Positions 1-12,900 of a DNA stretch of 64,000 nucleotides are shown one piece after another. Origin of the DNA: Cardinalis cardinalis (lineage: Eukaryota > Chordata > Aves > Passeriformes > Cardinalidae); assembly GCA_014549065.1 (NCBI GenBank), contig JACDOX010000061.1:3033363-3097362 (forward strand). Reading direction: 5' to 3'. A program made the position numbers and the translations under genes. Within the stretch, counting starts at the first letter, position 1; every line of letters starts with the position of its first letter. The notes under the pieces are model-generated. The model was not told where the DNA came from. It searched no databases and saw nothing but the letters and a program-made list of their open reading frames with translations.

Positions 1-395
1 TTCCTGCAGGAGCCCCAACCTGTCCCATTCCTCCAGGAGCCCCGGCCTGTCCCGTTCCTGCAGGAGCCCCAGATTGTCCCGTTCCTGCAGGAGCCCCAGA
101 TTGTCCCGTTCCTGCAGGAGCCGCAGCCTGTCCTGTTCCTGCAGGAGCCCCGGCCTGTCCCATTCCTGCAGGAGATCCAGCCTGTCCCGTTCCTGCAGGA
201 GCTGCAGCCTCTCCCGTTCCTGCAGGAGATCCAACCTGTCCTGTTCCTGCAGGAGCCGCAGCCTGTCCCGTTCCTGCAGGAGCTGCAGCCTGTCCCGTTC
301 CTGCAGGAGATCCAACCTGTCCCGTTCCTGCAGGAGCCCCGGCCTGTCCTGTTCCTGCAGGAGATCCAACCTGTCCCATCCTGCAGGAGCCTCCC
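1..395. repeat. 27-bp minisatellite, about 14 copies, cut by window edge
   Basis: The unit is close to TTCCTGCAGGAGCCCCAGCC followed by TGTCCCG and repeats with a 27-bp period from base 1 to about 395. Variants at the unit centre alternate between 'gcccc', 'gccgc', 'gctgc' and 'gatcc'. Each unit carries the octamer palindrome CCTGCAGG. Because 27 is divisible by 3, all frames tend to stay open and produce a 9-residue Ser/Arg/Cys-periodic false ORF at 74-454. The array starts outside the window, so its full size is unknown. It lies in an intron of CMIP. Confidence 0.95.
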
Positions 396-3300
396 TGCTA
401 AAGACTCAAGTGATCCCTTGCAGGCTGCATGTGGTGAAGGGGGGGGAGAGCTAGAATTTAGCAGGCTCTTCAGCATTAGGGATGGCCATTAATTTTCTTT
501 ATGTAATGAAATAGTATTTGCTGATGGGAAGACAGGTTCCCGAGAGTACAGAACGTTCTCTGGCTGCCAGTGGCAAAGCAAGGATGAAATTTTGTCATCA
601 AAAAGGCTAACTTCATTTTTCACTTTATGGATCAGGTGTGGTCAGTGCTTTAAGATGTTCCTAACATGAAAGGTCTTGCTAGGGCTGAACAAGCTAAATG
701 TTCCATGCTGGCTGATTTTGTACATTAGAGTCCATTTTCCTTAGCTGTTGACTACATCAGTATTATCATTCTTGTCCAAGAAAGTGGTGTATGAGCAAGG
801 GCTACAAGATGAGGCTATTATAGAATAGAAAAATATACGAAGATCTTACTTAAAAAAGCTGAAAGTTTCCTAGGCNCTCTTGAACTTTCTGTTCACAGCA
901 GTGTTCAAAGGCTTTTGAGCACTGATGGTAAAAATGACTGCTTATAGATTTTTGTCACATTCCCTAGCTTAATAACTCTAGNAAAGTAATTTTTCATACA
1001 TGGACTTCAGTTCTTTCCTCCTCTAAAAGAGGATTGAGACTTAGGTCTTGGAGTTTCTGCAAGACTTAATTAATTAGAGTGATTTGGGAATGAAGGATGC
1101 CCTGTCAGTGTCACTTATTCTCCTCATTCTGCTTCTTCTGATTACTTAATAAATTCAGTGGTTTTGCATTTAAAGTCAGCATGGCAAGATTTTGGAGTGA
1201 CACTGGCTGTGTGGCTCTGGCTGGTCAGTAACTAGGAGGGTCAAATTCCAAGTTGGCATATCTTATTTTCACTCACATAAATTTTCACAGNAGCTTCTGC
1301 TTTTAGTGAAATCCCCCTAGAAACTGGATTCTTACCCTGCTATTTTTCTTGTTCAGGCTATTAATGATAAATATTGTGTGANTTTTTTTCGGNAACTTGA
1401 AGGCATCTTTTACACCTNCAGCCAGGAGGAGTGAACTCCTGGACTGACATTCTTGTTCTCCGTGTGGGTCTTTAGCAGGCAGCTTTGTTTTTCAGCTTGT
1501 NGGTGATTGTTGCTCCCTGCTCTGGAGCCAGCACAGGTAGAATGGAGCAGATGGCTCAGTGTTGCCTAAGTGCTTGCTGAGACACAGCAAATTGCTTCTG
1601 TAACCCACTGATAGGTTTCAGGCTTTAATTGAGGCTTTCAGCAAGGCGCTCAACAGTGAGAAGCATTCTGCTGAGAAAAACAGCACTGTAACCATGGCCA
1701 AAGGTTCAGGACAGCAGAGTTCAACCCTCTTGGGGATGGCTCCTCTATTTATTTATTTATTTTCTGCTGCTTTCCCACCATCATTCAAGACTCCTGTAGT
1801 GCTGTTCGCAGGCTGCAGCTCAGGCTGTCAGTGCCACTCAATCCTTTGTGCTGGAAACATGAAGCNCACACTGATAAGCTTGGATTCTGTGCTTGCAGCA
1901 GGCTTGGTGTGTCTGCAAAGGTGGCTGTCCCCTGATGCTCCCTTTGAGTCCCTGCCTGCCCTGAGCAGGAGCTTTGGTTGGTTCTCCCTGCATGGCAGTG
2001 GGTACAGCTCCTTCTGTCTTCCCTCTGATGTACGTCAGCATCATCAAAATTCTGACTTGTAATGGACATCTCTAAAAGGGAAAGAAAAACTCCCTTCCTC
2101 CTCCCTCACTCCAAGCAAGGCTGGATTTGACAGCAAAAGAAGGATATTTGTGGTGGAGTTGTCTGAGTAGCGTCCTATTGGGCAAGAGTTCCCTTCAGCA
2201 GCTTCCCCTTAGGCTGGAGGAGCTGCTCTGAAATGAGTTGCAACTCTCCCAAAAAGGAGCAGCCCAGAGAGGCAGGGATGCAATAACCCAGTGGTCTAAC
2301 TCTCATCCTCCCCCTGTCCCCACATTTTGTCAGCTTCTAATTCTGCTTTGACTTCTTCGCAGTACAGGGCCAAGGAATAGGTTTCAGTGTTGGAAATTGT
2401 ATCTCTTGAGCCAGCTTGGTTTAGTGTCCTCAATTAATCAGAAAGGAGTTGTTTCCAGTTTAAAAAANCATCTGGATGACTTTAAATTTAGTGCTGGAGT
2501 GGGTCTAACAAAAAGACCCTAAATAAAGGCACTACATGAATAAGAGAAGTTAAATTCTGTGGTTGAAGTTTCCTAAAGAGTCCAAGAAATCTGTGATCTA
2601 GAAGTAGTGCTGGTGGCTTAAAATCACCATTGGATTCTCTCTGTCCCAAGGAGCTCAGAAGAACAAAGATTTTTGTGCAGTTTTGAAATCCCAGCCACAT
2701 TTGATAATGTCTGCAGCATGTTTTTATGTTCCTTTAGCTTTTCAGTGGCTTAAAATGCACTGGAAGTGTGAACTAGACTGCCAATGTGCTTTTGTACTTG
2801 GCATGAATTTAATTAAAAAGATAATTGGATTGCTTTATCAGCCTTGACATGTCGGCCTAGTGCCACTCTCCTCTCCCCCCTCTAGCAGTGCTGACAAACC
2901 CAGTGCATATGAAATCTGTATTTTTNTGCATTGTTCTCTTCTCCTGTGTTTCAGGTGGGGGTTCAGAGGTGACTGTTTGCTGCAGAGCAGTAGATCTGCT
3001 CCAGGGTGGGAAGGAAGTGGCTGATAAGCAGAGAGCCAGCGTGCTCAGATGGTTCCTGCTGGGGCTGCCCTGGGCCAGCACGGGGGAAATGCCAGGAGCC
3101 ACAAAGCTCCAAAGCCAAACAAAGCACACNGGCCCTGTGCAGAGTCCCTGCCTGTGTTACCCTCATGTACAGCCCAAAACGTGCAGCTGGAATCTGCCAA
3201 GCTGCACAAAATGGGCAGTTTATGTTATTTTCATGGAAATGCTGATGAGGAATGTAAGATCCATTTTTAGTGCAAAACTCTGATGTTTTCATGTAAACAT

Positions 3301-4393
3301 GAGTGCCCAACCAGTGCTGTTAAATAAACCTGAGCATGTGTCCAGACTTCTCAACATCCCTTTTTGCAGAGGACCAGGCTCATGCAGAGAGGGGAGAGGA
3401 AGGGAATGTGAACTAAACATAAGTTGGGGTCCTGGCAGTTGCTGTCCCTCAGTGCTGAGCTCCTCCCTGCCTCTGGCACTGCCTCCACGCTCTTCTGGAG
3501 CCCCTCCTGGCTCTCACNTGCCCCTCATGTTGTTTTCAGATGTGACGTTTGAGCACTCATCATCATTTCCTTGAACTTGTAGAGTGCCACCAAGCCACCT
3601 CTGGGAATTTGGGTGGGTGGGTTTTCTCNAAAGATGGCTTTTCGTAGTATAAAGCAGCCTCTGTTGCAGTGGTTTGTGGTCATGTGGCTGCTGAGGAGGA
3701 AGAGTTGTCCTCTCTTATCCAGCTGGTCTGTGGATGGGGCAGTTGATGCAATAGCTTGGATGTGGTCAGGGACATGCAGGGAACTGGGGCAGATGGGGCT
3801 AGGCAGTCAGGCATGCTGTTCTTGAGAGTGGAAATGCTGTTGTGTGGAACATTTGGAGACTTATAANTTGGCTTCTGTTAGAGCTGGAGGGTGCCATCAT
3901 GACTTTTCAGGTGCCTTCAAGACAGAAGATGGTCTATGAGATTTTTTTTTTTTTGCTTTGGTAAAATTGAATGAATTCTAAATGTGAATTCACATTCAGA
4001 ATGAAGGATCTGTAAGAGTGATGTTTTGATGGCCTCTCTCTCCCCTTGCTTTAATGAGTCTCTTAAAAATAACTTAAGATTTAGAAACAATTCAATAGCA
4101 GGTATCTGTTGTTAGCCTGAGGAAGGTGTTTGTGAGAGGAGATGATGAAAAGNAAGAGGCTCTGGAGTTAAAAAACTCATTTTGAAATGAAAAGAATCAT
4201 GGTTTCTCATTGCTCCCACAGAAGAAACTGGTTTAAACATAAAAGGTTTTCTTGTCCATTTACAAGTACAGTGTTTCAGCCATCAAAAAAGGCAAAACTC
4301 AACATACAAAGCAGCTTCATGGGCAATAGGAAGCACAGCTGCATTCAGGGAGTTTATGGTGGTGTCANTGTAGCCCTTTCATGTGTCTTGCAG
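396..4393 (+). other. CMIP intron (5' end outside window)
   Basis: This is non-coding sequence leading to the acceptor 'tgtgtcttgcag' at 4382-4393. I looked for the preceding PH-domain exon and did not find it. The moderate ORFs at 1694-2062 and 2888-3283 have no recognisable protein similarity and are bounded by no convincing splice pair. No repeat family was recognised apart from the minisatellite at the left edge. Confidence 0.8.
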
Positions 4394-4555
4394 AAGAAGA
4401 TTTACAAGTACAAGAAGGTGCTGAGCAACCCCAGCCGCTGGGAGGTGGTGCTGAAGGAGATCCGGACGCTGGTGGACATGGCCCTGACGTCCCCGCTGCA
4501 GGACGACTCCATCCACCAGGCACCCCTGGAGATCGTCTCCAGGCTGCTCTCAGAG
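4394..4555 (+). CDS. CMIP: CMIP exon, residues 160-213
   Basis: The exon is 162 bp, phase 0 at both ends, with 54 codons beginning KKIYKYKKVLSNPSRWEVVL and ending SRLLSE. Acceptor is tcttgcag and donor is GAG/gtacct. It starts immediately after the PH-domain coding part of the gene, so it carries the basic lysine/tyrosine-rich linker and the first helical part of the central region. Differences from my memory of human are conservative (for example IHQ for INQ, SRLL for SKLL). This is the first CMIP exon in the window, and the upstream partner exon must also end in phase 0. Confidence 0.97.
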
Positions 4556-5709
4556 GTACCTCAGCAGGGCTCCTGTTGCTCTCAGATGAGAGACAAACAG
4601 TTAAAAGTTTGGGGATGGGTTTTATTTTAACTTGGGCTGTCAAAATTCTGCCTGCGAGTCTGCTCGTGACTTCTGCTCACTTGAGTGGAGTTTGCACTTG
4701 CTGGGGAGAGGGAAAATCTGACCCATCTTACGTGGATTTCTGGAAACAAAACAAGGCCNGTTTAGCTTGTGTTTGTTGGTTTGGTTTTTTTGGTTGGTTG
4801 GTTTTTTGTTTCTTTGGTTTTTTAATTATCTACGGTAAATTTACATGGGTTTAACTCACGCCTTAAGTCAGTGGTAAAGCTCCCTTTGACTTCTATTCCA
4901 TTGGCTTTGCTTCCATGACCAATAATTTTTGTATCAATATATATACACACTCCAATAAATTAATTGTGTAGCTATTTTATTTTTGTTGATTCTGATAAAG
5001 AAAAGTGTATTTCTTCAGAGTTATCCATATTCCTCCTATAACATCTGTTTCAAATATTTAACTCTTCATGGACAGGAATTGTAATGCCAAGCAGGCTTTT
5101 CTTGTCTTAGTTCTATGTGATAGCAGAAGGATTTGATAGAAGAAAAAAAATCCACTGTTTTTTTTTCTTGCAGTAGTCAAAAATCTTAGCAACTCACACC
5201 ATTGTAACCTCTGGATGGATCATGGTGCTGAAAAAGCACAGAGCAAACTCTTCTGCATAGGTGGTAGCATAGGTGACTTCCAATCAATTTATTGGCTCTT
5301 CCTGATTCGGTGTTTAAAGAAAGAATTTTGGGAAAACAGGACGCAAAAAAACCCCACCACAACAATCCTTTTAATAATTTTTGTAAAGACACAGAGCTTG
5401 TCCTAAGAAAGCATTTTAAAGAAATATATTGCTGGCTTTACTTTCTCAACTGATTGAGACCTCTGGCATCCTGGTGTTTGTGTGCTGAGCTGAAGGAGCA
5501 ATGAGGGCTTGCACCAGTCCTCACAGCAGGCACTGTACCACCTCCTTTAGTAGAATGATTTTAATGCCATGGTTTTTATTCAGGAAATAAGCAATTGAGT
5601 TTTGAGCCTTTCTTCTTGTGTCTGGTGGTAGCTGAGGACTGTGTGTGCTGATGTACCAGCTCAAGGGTGCTCTTGGCTCACTCGTCTTTCTTCTATTCAA
5701 CTCTTTCAG
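4556..5709 (+). other. CMIP intron, 1154 bp
   Basis: The intron has donor gtacct and acceptor ctctttcag. It is A/T-rich with a T/G-rich stretch (ttggttttttggttggttgg) near 4780-4830. I see no gene or recognisable repeat family in it. Confidence 0.85.
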
Positions 5710-5751
5710 AACAACAACTTAACCACTCAAGACCATGAGAGCATTATTGTG
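5710..5751 (+). CDS. CMIP: CMIP small exon, residues 214-227
   Basis: This is a 42-bp exon, phase 0/0, encoding NNNLTTQDHESIIV. Acceptor is ctctttcag and donor is GTG/gtgagt. It matches the human segment N-T-N-L-T-T-Q-E-H-E-N-I-I-V with three substitutions. As a phase-0 exon of 14 codons it could be skipped without a frameshift. It is too short for ORF-based detection and was found by continuity with its neighbours. Confidence 0.95.
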
Positions 5752-6664
5752 GTGAGTACCTTTCTGTCAAAAGCTGAGGACANTTCTATATTGTTTGATA
5801 ACAGTTCTCTTAGTGCCTGTCTCTGCCCCAGTGAAGTAGGGCAAACGTGAAAGCCTTTCCACCAATGCTGCTGAGCTTAGGCAGGAATGAAAACCATTTG
5901 TCTATTTTTTGTGTGGCTTTGTCATTTCTCTATTCTTGTTTCATAGATGAATTACAATAAAGCTTTCTCATCAGCCTGTGTGAGAGAGCACAGCAGGCTG
6001 AGTGTTAACAGTCTCTCCAAATGGCCTCCTTAGGAGGCTACACAGCAATACCCCTATCTGTATATGTACTTTAAATAGTCCAACCCCATCATTTCCAGAT
6101 GTGCCCTATAAAACCCTTAGGCTGAGTAGTTTCCTGAGGGGCTAATAATGCTACCATATACAGAATTTCTCCATTGCTGAGGGTGTGTGAGCTAGGGATT
6201 GCTCTTGTGTCATTCCAGTTTAACTCCCTGCTAACTTATTTGCAAAAATATCCTCTTCAACTTTTTTTCCTTTTTGTAGGTCACATTTATTTAGACATAG
6301 AAATAAATGAATCAAATGGCAGCTCTGTTGCTTGTGAAACAAAGTATCAGAGAGGTGGAACTTGGTTCCTCATCACTGTGACTTAATTTAATTTTCTGGC
6401 AACTTCCAGGAGATTTTCACAGCAATCTAATCTAAAGCCTCACCACAACCTGATTGTATCACATCTTGGTGACTCTTTCTGCAAAATGACAAGGTGGCAG
6501 GTAGCTGCTAGTAGGTGTTAATTGTGTTTAACTGCTGTTTAAGGTACCCTTTTAGCTGGAATCAACCACTGACATAAATGTCTGAAGTAGCATTTACTTT
6601 TCTTTGCCATAACTTTCATTTAACTCTAGTGGCAAGGGTAGTTCAGGCACCCAGTTACAATTAG

Positions 6665-6775
6665 GAGAGGAACTTTAAGATAAAATATGAGAGGTGGCCC
6701 TGCTGTGAGCAGGGAAGGTGAACCTGGTGNCCTCCAAAGGTCCTTTCAGCTCTGTTATTGCTCTGTTCCAGGTGA
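6665..6775 (+). mobile_element. Probable CR1 LINE 3'-end fragment
   Basis: The stretch 'gagcagggaaggtgaacctggtg' followed by 'cctccaaaggtcctttcagctctg' resembles the CR1 3' untranslated end, whose usual form is 'ggaccagatgacctccagaggtcccttcca'. It is short and diverged, so the boundaries are approximate and a chance match is possible. It lies in sense orientation within CMIP. Confidence 0.5.
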
Positions 6776-7067
6776 TGGNTTCTCCAGCCCAGGTCCTGCC
6801 CTCGTGTAGATGCCCAAGCCATTAAGGAGCTGGCAGTTCCTGGGCATTCAGAGCTCACTGCCATTACCCAGATAACCTGGGCTATTCCTGGAAAGAATTG
6901 CTAATAGTGTGTGTTTATGTAGCATGTGGAAAGTACACAATGCTTGGCCATGCAGATGGGACCAGCTTTCCTTGTCTGGATGGTGCTGGGGCAGATCAAT
7001 ATCCCAATATCCCAACCAATCCCCTCCTACTCAGGATGGGACACACGTGCTGCCACGGCTGGGCAAC

Positions 7068-7160
7068 GTGGCACAGCCAATGTGGCACAGCACAAGGTGG
7101 CACAGCACAAGGTGGCACAGCACAAGGTGGCACAGCCAATGTGGCACAGCACAACGTGGC
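7068..7160. repeat. 14/15-bp minisatellite, about 6 copies
   Basis: The core GTGGCACAGCACAAG alternates with the variant GTGGCACAGCCAAT. The order is variant, three cores, variant, core-like (…CACAAC), then a partial copy. All of the overlapping small ORFs here (6898-7248, both strands) come from this repeat and are not genes. Confidence 0.92.
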
Positions 7161-8420
7161 TGCTTCTGGCCATAAACTCGTGAGGAAAACCCAGGAAAGG
7201 TGCTGTCAGGCTGTCAGTCTGCCACACTGACCACAGAGGCAGAGCCATGACCTGTCACTGTCTCTGTTGTTGATATCCTAAAGCAAACAAGCCCAAAGAT
7301 GGGTTCAGGAAAGATCCTGAGCTCAGGTGTTGGATGGGGAGCAAGGATCTTCTGGATGGGGTTGTGTTCTCCCTGTGGTTGGGCCACCACCAGAGGAGGA
7401 GTGACCAGTTGCAGAAGGATGGCACATGATAATGAGTGTCATTATTCTGACATGTAACCAAACAGAGCTTCACAGTTTGCTTGGGTTTTCTTGTTAAAAT
7501 TCACACTGATCTTGACCTCTGTGAAAACACAGCTGCTGCCAGCAGATTCACAGGGCTGAGTAAGGAGATGAGAGGAAGAGCAAAAACCAAAGCAAAGCCT
7601 TAGTAAAACCCCAGGTGCCNTGCAGATAAAATATCTGGTGTTCAGTTGCTTAATACAGAATGTCCTGGCTGCTGTTTAGTGTTTTACATGGAAATGAGTA
7701 CTGGGAATCCCTGTAACTGAAGAGTGGAAAGGCCTGAAGGCACCATCACATAGAATATGTTATTCTGGTACCATTTTCAAGTTTACAAAGGAAACAACAG
7801 CNCCATNAGTTNGTTTCCCCCTCAGTGACAGGTATGACCTCCAATGGGTTTACCCAGCATAAGCACATTGGTTTGTGCAGCAACAAAGGAATGGTTGATC
7901 TCAGCTTTTACAAAGTCAGATGCTTGATTTTGATAAATAGGGTCTTCCCAGGTAAGAGCAGTGCTAGGTTGCTTTTAGTGAGCTCTTTCTCATGAAAAAG
8001 AGCTTGAACTTGATCACAAAGGATATNTGTGTGTGGTGGTGTTCAGTTTTTTCTTTTAGGGAGATGTTTTAACTGAAACTATGAGCCAGATTCATCCTTG
8101 CTTTATTACATCCTAAAGCAAAAAGGTCTGCTCCTGTTTCCATTTAAACCATTATAAATAGTGCACTCCTTTGCCTGTTCTACATATTTACACTGATGTA
8201 GTTAAAAGCAGAGTTTTCCTGAGGATTCATAGCAGAGGTATGCTTGTGCTTACTTATAAAATAAACACATGGCCTACCTCTAATTTCTCTTTTGATGCTT
8301 TTGTCCTTTTCTAANAGTGAGCTTTTATGCCTGCAAGAAAAATATTTCCCTGCAATATGCTTTCTCCAGTTGCTGCCTTGAAATTCAATTTTTCTCATTT
8401 TTCTCCCTTTCTTTTTAAAG

Positions 8421-8483
8421 GCAATTGCACCTTTGCTGGAAAACAACCATCCTCCTCCTGACCTCTGTGAATTCTTCTGCAAG
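8421..8483 (+). CDS. CMIP: CMIP small exon, residues 228-248
   Basis: This is a 63-bp exon, phase 0/0, of 21 codons, beginning AIAPLLENNHPPPD and ending EFFCK. Acceptor is ctttttaaag and donor is AAG/gtataa. It carries the short proline run HPPPD, which is preserved relative to human. It is a small in-frame exon between two other small in-frame exons (42 and 81 bp). Confidence 0.96.
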
Positions 8484-9851
8484 GTATAAGAACAGCTTTG
8501 CTTTCTGAAATCTCATAGTTNTATGTGACTGCTGTTCTTCGCGTGGGGAGTTGTTTTTTTTTTCTGTAACTTCTTACCTCCTGCCTAGCTTGAGTTGAGT
8601 TTTTGGTCAGCAAGCAATGATACTGGAATGGTGAACAGCACCATTATGATAAATACCATCATATGCTTAGTATATCAGAGTGTTTTGTCCTGATACTGTG
8701 TGAGAGTTAAAATTTTGAGACTCCCACACCTCAGTCTGGGTACAAGAGGTGTCCTGCTGCATGCTGTGTTTAGCTAATGCAGAAATCACTGCAGCCTCTG
8801 TGGTCAGGTGTCCCATCAGCCCTTATGGATGTTGGCAGTGGGAAGATCATAAGGACTCATCCTCTTCGCTAGTAAATCCATACTCGTGCTGCCTTTTGTA
8901 TCCTTTATCCATAAATTTCAGAGTACTTTGGATTGCAGACCTTGTGGATTTAAAAATACTGCTTTTCCTCAAGACCTGTTTGTGTTTCAGTTTTGAGTCT
9001 GCTTAAATTTGCTTGCTGATGACTGGGTATGGATTTGTCAGACACTCTGGATGCTGCTTGTAATTCCCATCCAGAGTTATTCATCAGCTGCTTCTTCCTA
9101 CNGAAACTGAGTCTTGCATTTTTGTAAGCACTCTTAGGTCATCAGTAGCCTCAAAAAATGCATTTTTATTCCTGATTTGGGATTTTTTGATCCTTTGATC
9201 TTTCTCAGAGATGGGCACCCAATTGTCTGTAAATATGTGCAATGGGATGTGTATAGTTGCAGGAAGGGAAACCGGTTATGGACTTCAGAAGTTGACAGGG
9301 TACTGAGAAGGAGAATTTATCTTCAAAATTGATCCTGTCTTGAGCAAGGGGTCAGACCAGATGACTTTCAGAGGTCTTTCTCAGCCTAAATTACTCTGCC
9401 TGATACATTATGATTATATATTTCATCCTGTGATGGGAGAATGGGTTGTTGGTNCCTCCCAAGATCCACCACAGGTTTTTAGGCCGGATCCCTGAGAAAG
9501 GAGGTTTGTGGCATTACGGTGCCTNTGTGATCATATCTTCCTATCCCCAGCCTCTTTCCTTTTAAAACTGTTGGCAGTAAGACCCCAAAATGGTACACTG
9601 CAGTGACTTTTGGGAAGAATGGGGGACAGGGAGGGGAATTTGCAGTTTGTGAGCTCCCATGGGAATCTTCTACTGGACACCAGCAAATCCATAGGAACGA
9701 GCGGTGTTAGGAGTGCCTTAATCTCAGGAAAGATTAATTTAGCCCCTGAATCTTGCTAATCTGGGCGTAATCCATGCATGGGGTGTGGAGCCAGGGGACA
9801 GCCATCTCCAGGATTCCTGCAGCTCACAGGATGACCTGTTGCTCCTTGCAG
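8484..9851 (+). other. CMIP intron, 1368 bp
   Basis: The intron holds a probable CR1 3'-end fragment near 9.34-9.41 kb (listed). Acceptor is tgctccttgcag. No other recognisable content. Confidence 0.85.
9335..9415 (+). mobile_element. CR1 LINE 3'-end fragment
   Basis: The segment 'gagcaaggggtcagaccaga' followed by 'tgactttcagaggtctttct' and 'cagcctaaattactctg' closely follows the usual CR1 3' end (…ggaccagatgacctccagaggtcccttccaacctaaattattctatg). Only the last 80 or so bases are present, as expected for a 5'-truncated copy. Sense orientation relative to CMIP. Confidence 0.7.
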
Positions 9852-9932
9852 CACTGCCGAGAGCGCCCGCGGTCCATGGTGGTGATCGAGGTGTTCACCC
9901 CGGTGGTGCAGAGGATCCTCAAACACAACATG
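9852..9932 (+). CDS. CMIP: CMIP exon, residues 249-275
   Basis: This is an 81-bp exon, phase 0/0, of 27 codons, starting HCRERPRSMVVIEVF and ending QRILKHNM. Acceptor is tccttgcag and donor is ATG/gtgagt. I see no amino-acid difference from the human sequence I recall. It is more GC- and CpG-rich than the surrounding intron, as are several other CMIP exons. Confidence 0.97.
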
Positions 9933-12900
9933 GTGAGTGCTCAGGGGGGGCTCCAGCAGTCTGGGGAGGTTTTACTGCCACACCTTCTGTGATCAGCAGC
10001 TGCTCTGTTGCCTGTCATGCCTGTTGTATCTATATCTGCCCCCCCAAAGTGTGAGTGCTGCGTGTAATTGTGTGTTTCTTCGTCAGTGCAGAGCTAATAA
10101 GCTTTCAGTGGGATCCTCAAAAGCATCTAAGCAAAGCCATGCTTTGAGGGATGTTTCCTTTGGCAGCATATGCAGCTCCAGCTCTTTCCCACCTGGCCCT
10201 TGGCTCCTTACTTACTCCCTGCNTGCCATCCTTGCAGTTAAAACAGTTTGAAAATCAAATAAATAACAAAAGCAGAATGGGGCCTTTGTTCATTTTGGGC
10301 TCTCAACACTTTTCCTGTAAGACAGCACAGCCCTCTTGGTTTCCCTTTTTCTTTAGGCTATGTCCAGTGAGTTCTTACCTCAGTTTCCTGAATATCCTTA
10401 TGCTTTTCTACTGCTATTCTTCCTTCTCATTACAGGATTTAGGTCATTTTATGGCTGTTCTTATCCAGACTTTCTTCTCATTGCTGATCAATTCCTTGTC
10501 AGTATTTGAAATAAATGCCCTGCTTTGCTTTCCACCCTCTAGACCAGATTCCCCTCCCGCAAACTCTGAAATATTCTTACATTATCCATATTCCTTTCCT
10601 AATAGAGGTCTGGGGTATTTACTAGCTCTCCAGCTTTTGTGGCATATTAAGTTTCCTTCCAACGTTTTTAAGTTACATGAAAAAGTCTTACTTCACAATG
10701 CAGTGGCAAAGAATAACAAATAAATAAAATATTTAAGACAGTTGATTTGGCTGTGATCTCAAGGATGAACCTCTGTAACTTCATAATCAACTTCTTTTCA
10801 CTAACATATAATTTTAAAGACCATCTGTTGTCATGCTGTGATTAGCATGAACCCAGTAGAAAACAGTTCATATTTCTTATTTTTCCAATCATATTATTTA
10901 ACTCCCTAAGTTTACAGAACTAGGTAGAAAGCCCAAGATGGCAAAAAGGTCATATTCCTGGCTCTGAGCCAGCACTATGCAGACATGTAAACATTTTTGA
11001 ATATTCTGTAGTGTTCAGTGAAATATTCTGTAAATGTTATTTTTGGATTCCAGACTGATTTTTTTAAAGCATCCAGAGCTCTTGAGGGGTCTCAAATAAA
11101 ATCTAAATGCATAGTGTAATGCTTGTATTTGGTTAGCTTCAGAGAATTGGGTATATTTACCATACTTAACATTTGCAGATTGAAAATCAACATGTCTGTA
11201 CCGCAGTGTGTAGTTGGAGAATTTATGGTGTCAGGTATTAATTGGAGTGGATTTGGGCACTTTACCACCCTCTGGAGACTTCTGTACTGAATAGTGCTTT
11301 AGAGAATGTGTGTGTGTGTGCACATAAATAAAGTTACTCTTTAGGGGGACACTAAACTTCATCCCCNGAGGAGGCCCCGTGCAGTCCCTGGGGCAGGAGG
11401 CTGAGCTGGCTCTTCCCACCTTTGCCTCCTGTTTGTTCTGGGGCCTTTGAAAATTCCCAACAAGTTTTGCTCCACAGTTTTCTACCTATAAAATGGGGAA
11501 AGAGTGTGTCATTTATCTCTGATTTCAGCATCTCAAAAGAACCAGGATAGGTTTTTGTCTTGGTGATAATACTCGTTACAGGACTGGATGGAGGCTGTTG
11601 TGTGCTGAGTTATTTGAGGAGTGCTCAGCAGCCTCCCAAACCTTTGGATTTTAGCTGTTTGTNGACTCAGCCCAAGTGTTTGAATNTAAACCCTTCTTTC
11701 TTTTTTTNTTNTTATTTTTTTGAGCAAACAGTGTTGGTGGTATGTATTGTTCTGTGCTTGGTATGTGATAGGGCATTATATTAAATTTTATTTTACAGAG
11801 GTCAGTGATGACATCCTCTTTATGATCTCTTGGACTTTGATTCCAGCTTCAGTTAGGACACCTAGACAGGCTGAAAACTTCCATTAGCAAATTGCAATTG
11901 CAAAAACTGTCTTGCAAGGCATGTTCATGAAATTAATCAAATGTTCTATGAAGCACACATGGTCACCTGCCCTTGGTTCAGGTTNCCAGAAGGAGCTGTT
12001 AAAAGTTTCATGATGTTGATTGTAATGATGTGGAATTGCCCACAGTCCCTTTGGTGGGTGAAGTTACCAGGCAGCCATTCAGTACCAGCAGTGACATTTA
12101 GGGTTTGAAGGAGACATTGTGCAGCCTAAGCTTGTTTTCAAGTTTTTGGTCATTTTCTCTGGCTGTAAAACTTACCAGGTATTAATGCAGGTTGTGCTAC
12201 AGAAGTGCCTGAAACCAAAATGAGTTAACAGAAGGTTTCAGTGCTCTGGGAGTTTATCATCCCTTTTACAGACCACCACTAGTTCATTACCATTTGTGGC
12301 ATTTCTTTAACATTTCAGCTGCCATGTATTTTNTCCAGGATAACTTCCACAGGCAGCTGCTGGAGGAATAGCTGGGAGTGCTTGTTTGTCCTCAGTGGAC
12401 CTTGTTCCCCACTTGGAAATTCAGCTCTGTAGTTCTGCANCACCTGTGTAATAAGGTTACACCTGTGTAAATGTGAGGAAATGTGCTGTGGAATAACACT
12501 CACCAGACAGCANAATTTACTCCTTTCACTTCTAAAAATAGCAGGTGATGTGATGTGAGGAGATGCAGGATTTCAGTTGGCAGGTGCCTCTCTGGCTGCA
12601 GGATTTAAAGAAAGTGACTCTTGAGCTCACCTGTCAAATTCACAGCATAGCTGGAGTAAAATCCATGGAGAAAAAACTGATCTCTGGTTTTGTACTTGAT
12701 TGCTTATTGATAGCATGTCAAAATGATTTTCTCTGAAGCCAGAATAGATACTCATGCCAAACATGGAAATATAATATTTTTTGGGTTTTATTTCTAAAAA
12801 TCTGCAGTTAGGAGTGGAAGCAAAAGCGCCAAACAAAAAATGTATTTCAAAGTCAAAATACTAAGAGAAAAGTGCAAAACAAATATAAGTATAGGTGAGA

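Larger units (their letters stand above)
5752..8420 (+). other. CMIP intron, 2669 bp
   Basis: The intron contains a probable CR1 3' end near 6.7 kb and a 15-bp minisatellite near 7.1 kb, both listed separately. Acceptor is ctttttaaag, slightly unusual in having aaag rather than cag. Nothing else was recognised. Confidence 0.85.

Noticed and set aside
74..454. SR-rich 126-codon ORF resembling a splicing-factor tail
   Set aside because: It is generated entirely by the 27-bp minisatellite; any frame of such an array can stay open.
10151..10723. 190-codon plus-strand ORF
   Set aside because: Lies inside a CMIP intron, has no recognisable domain, and has no promoter, poly(A) or splice context.
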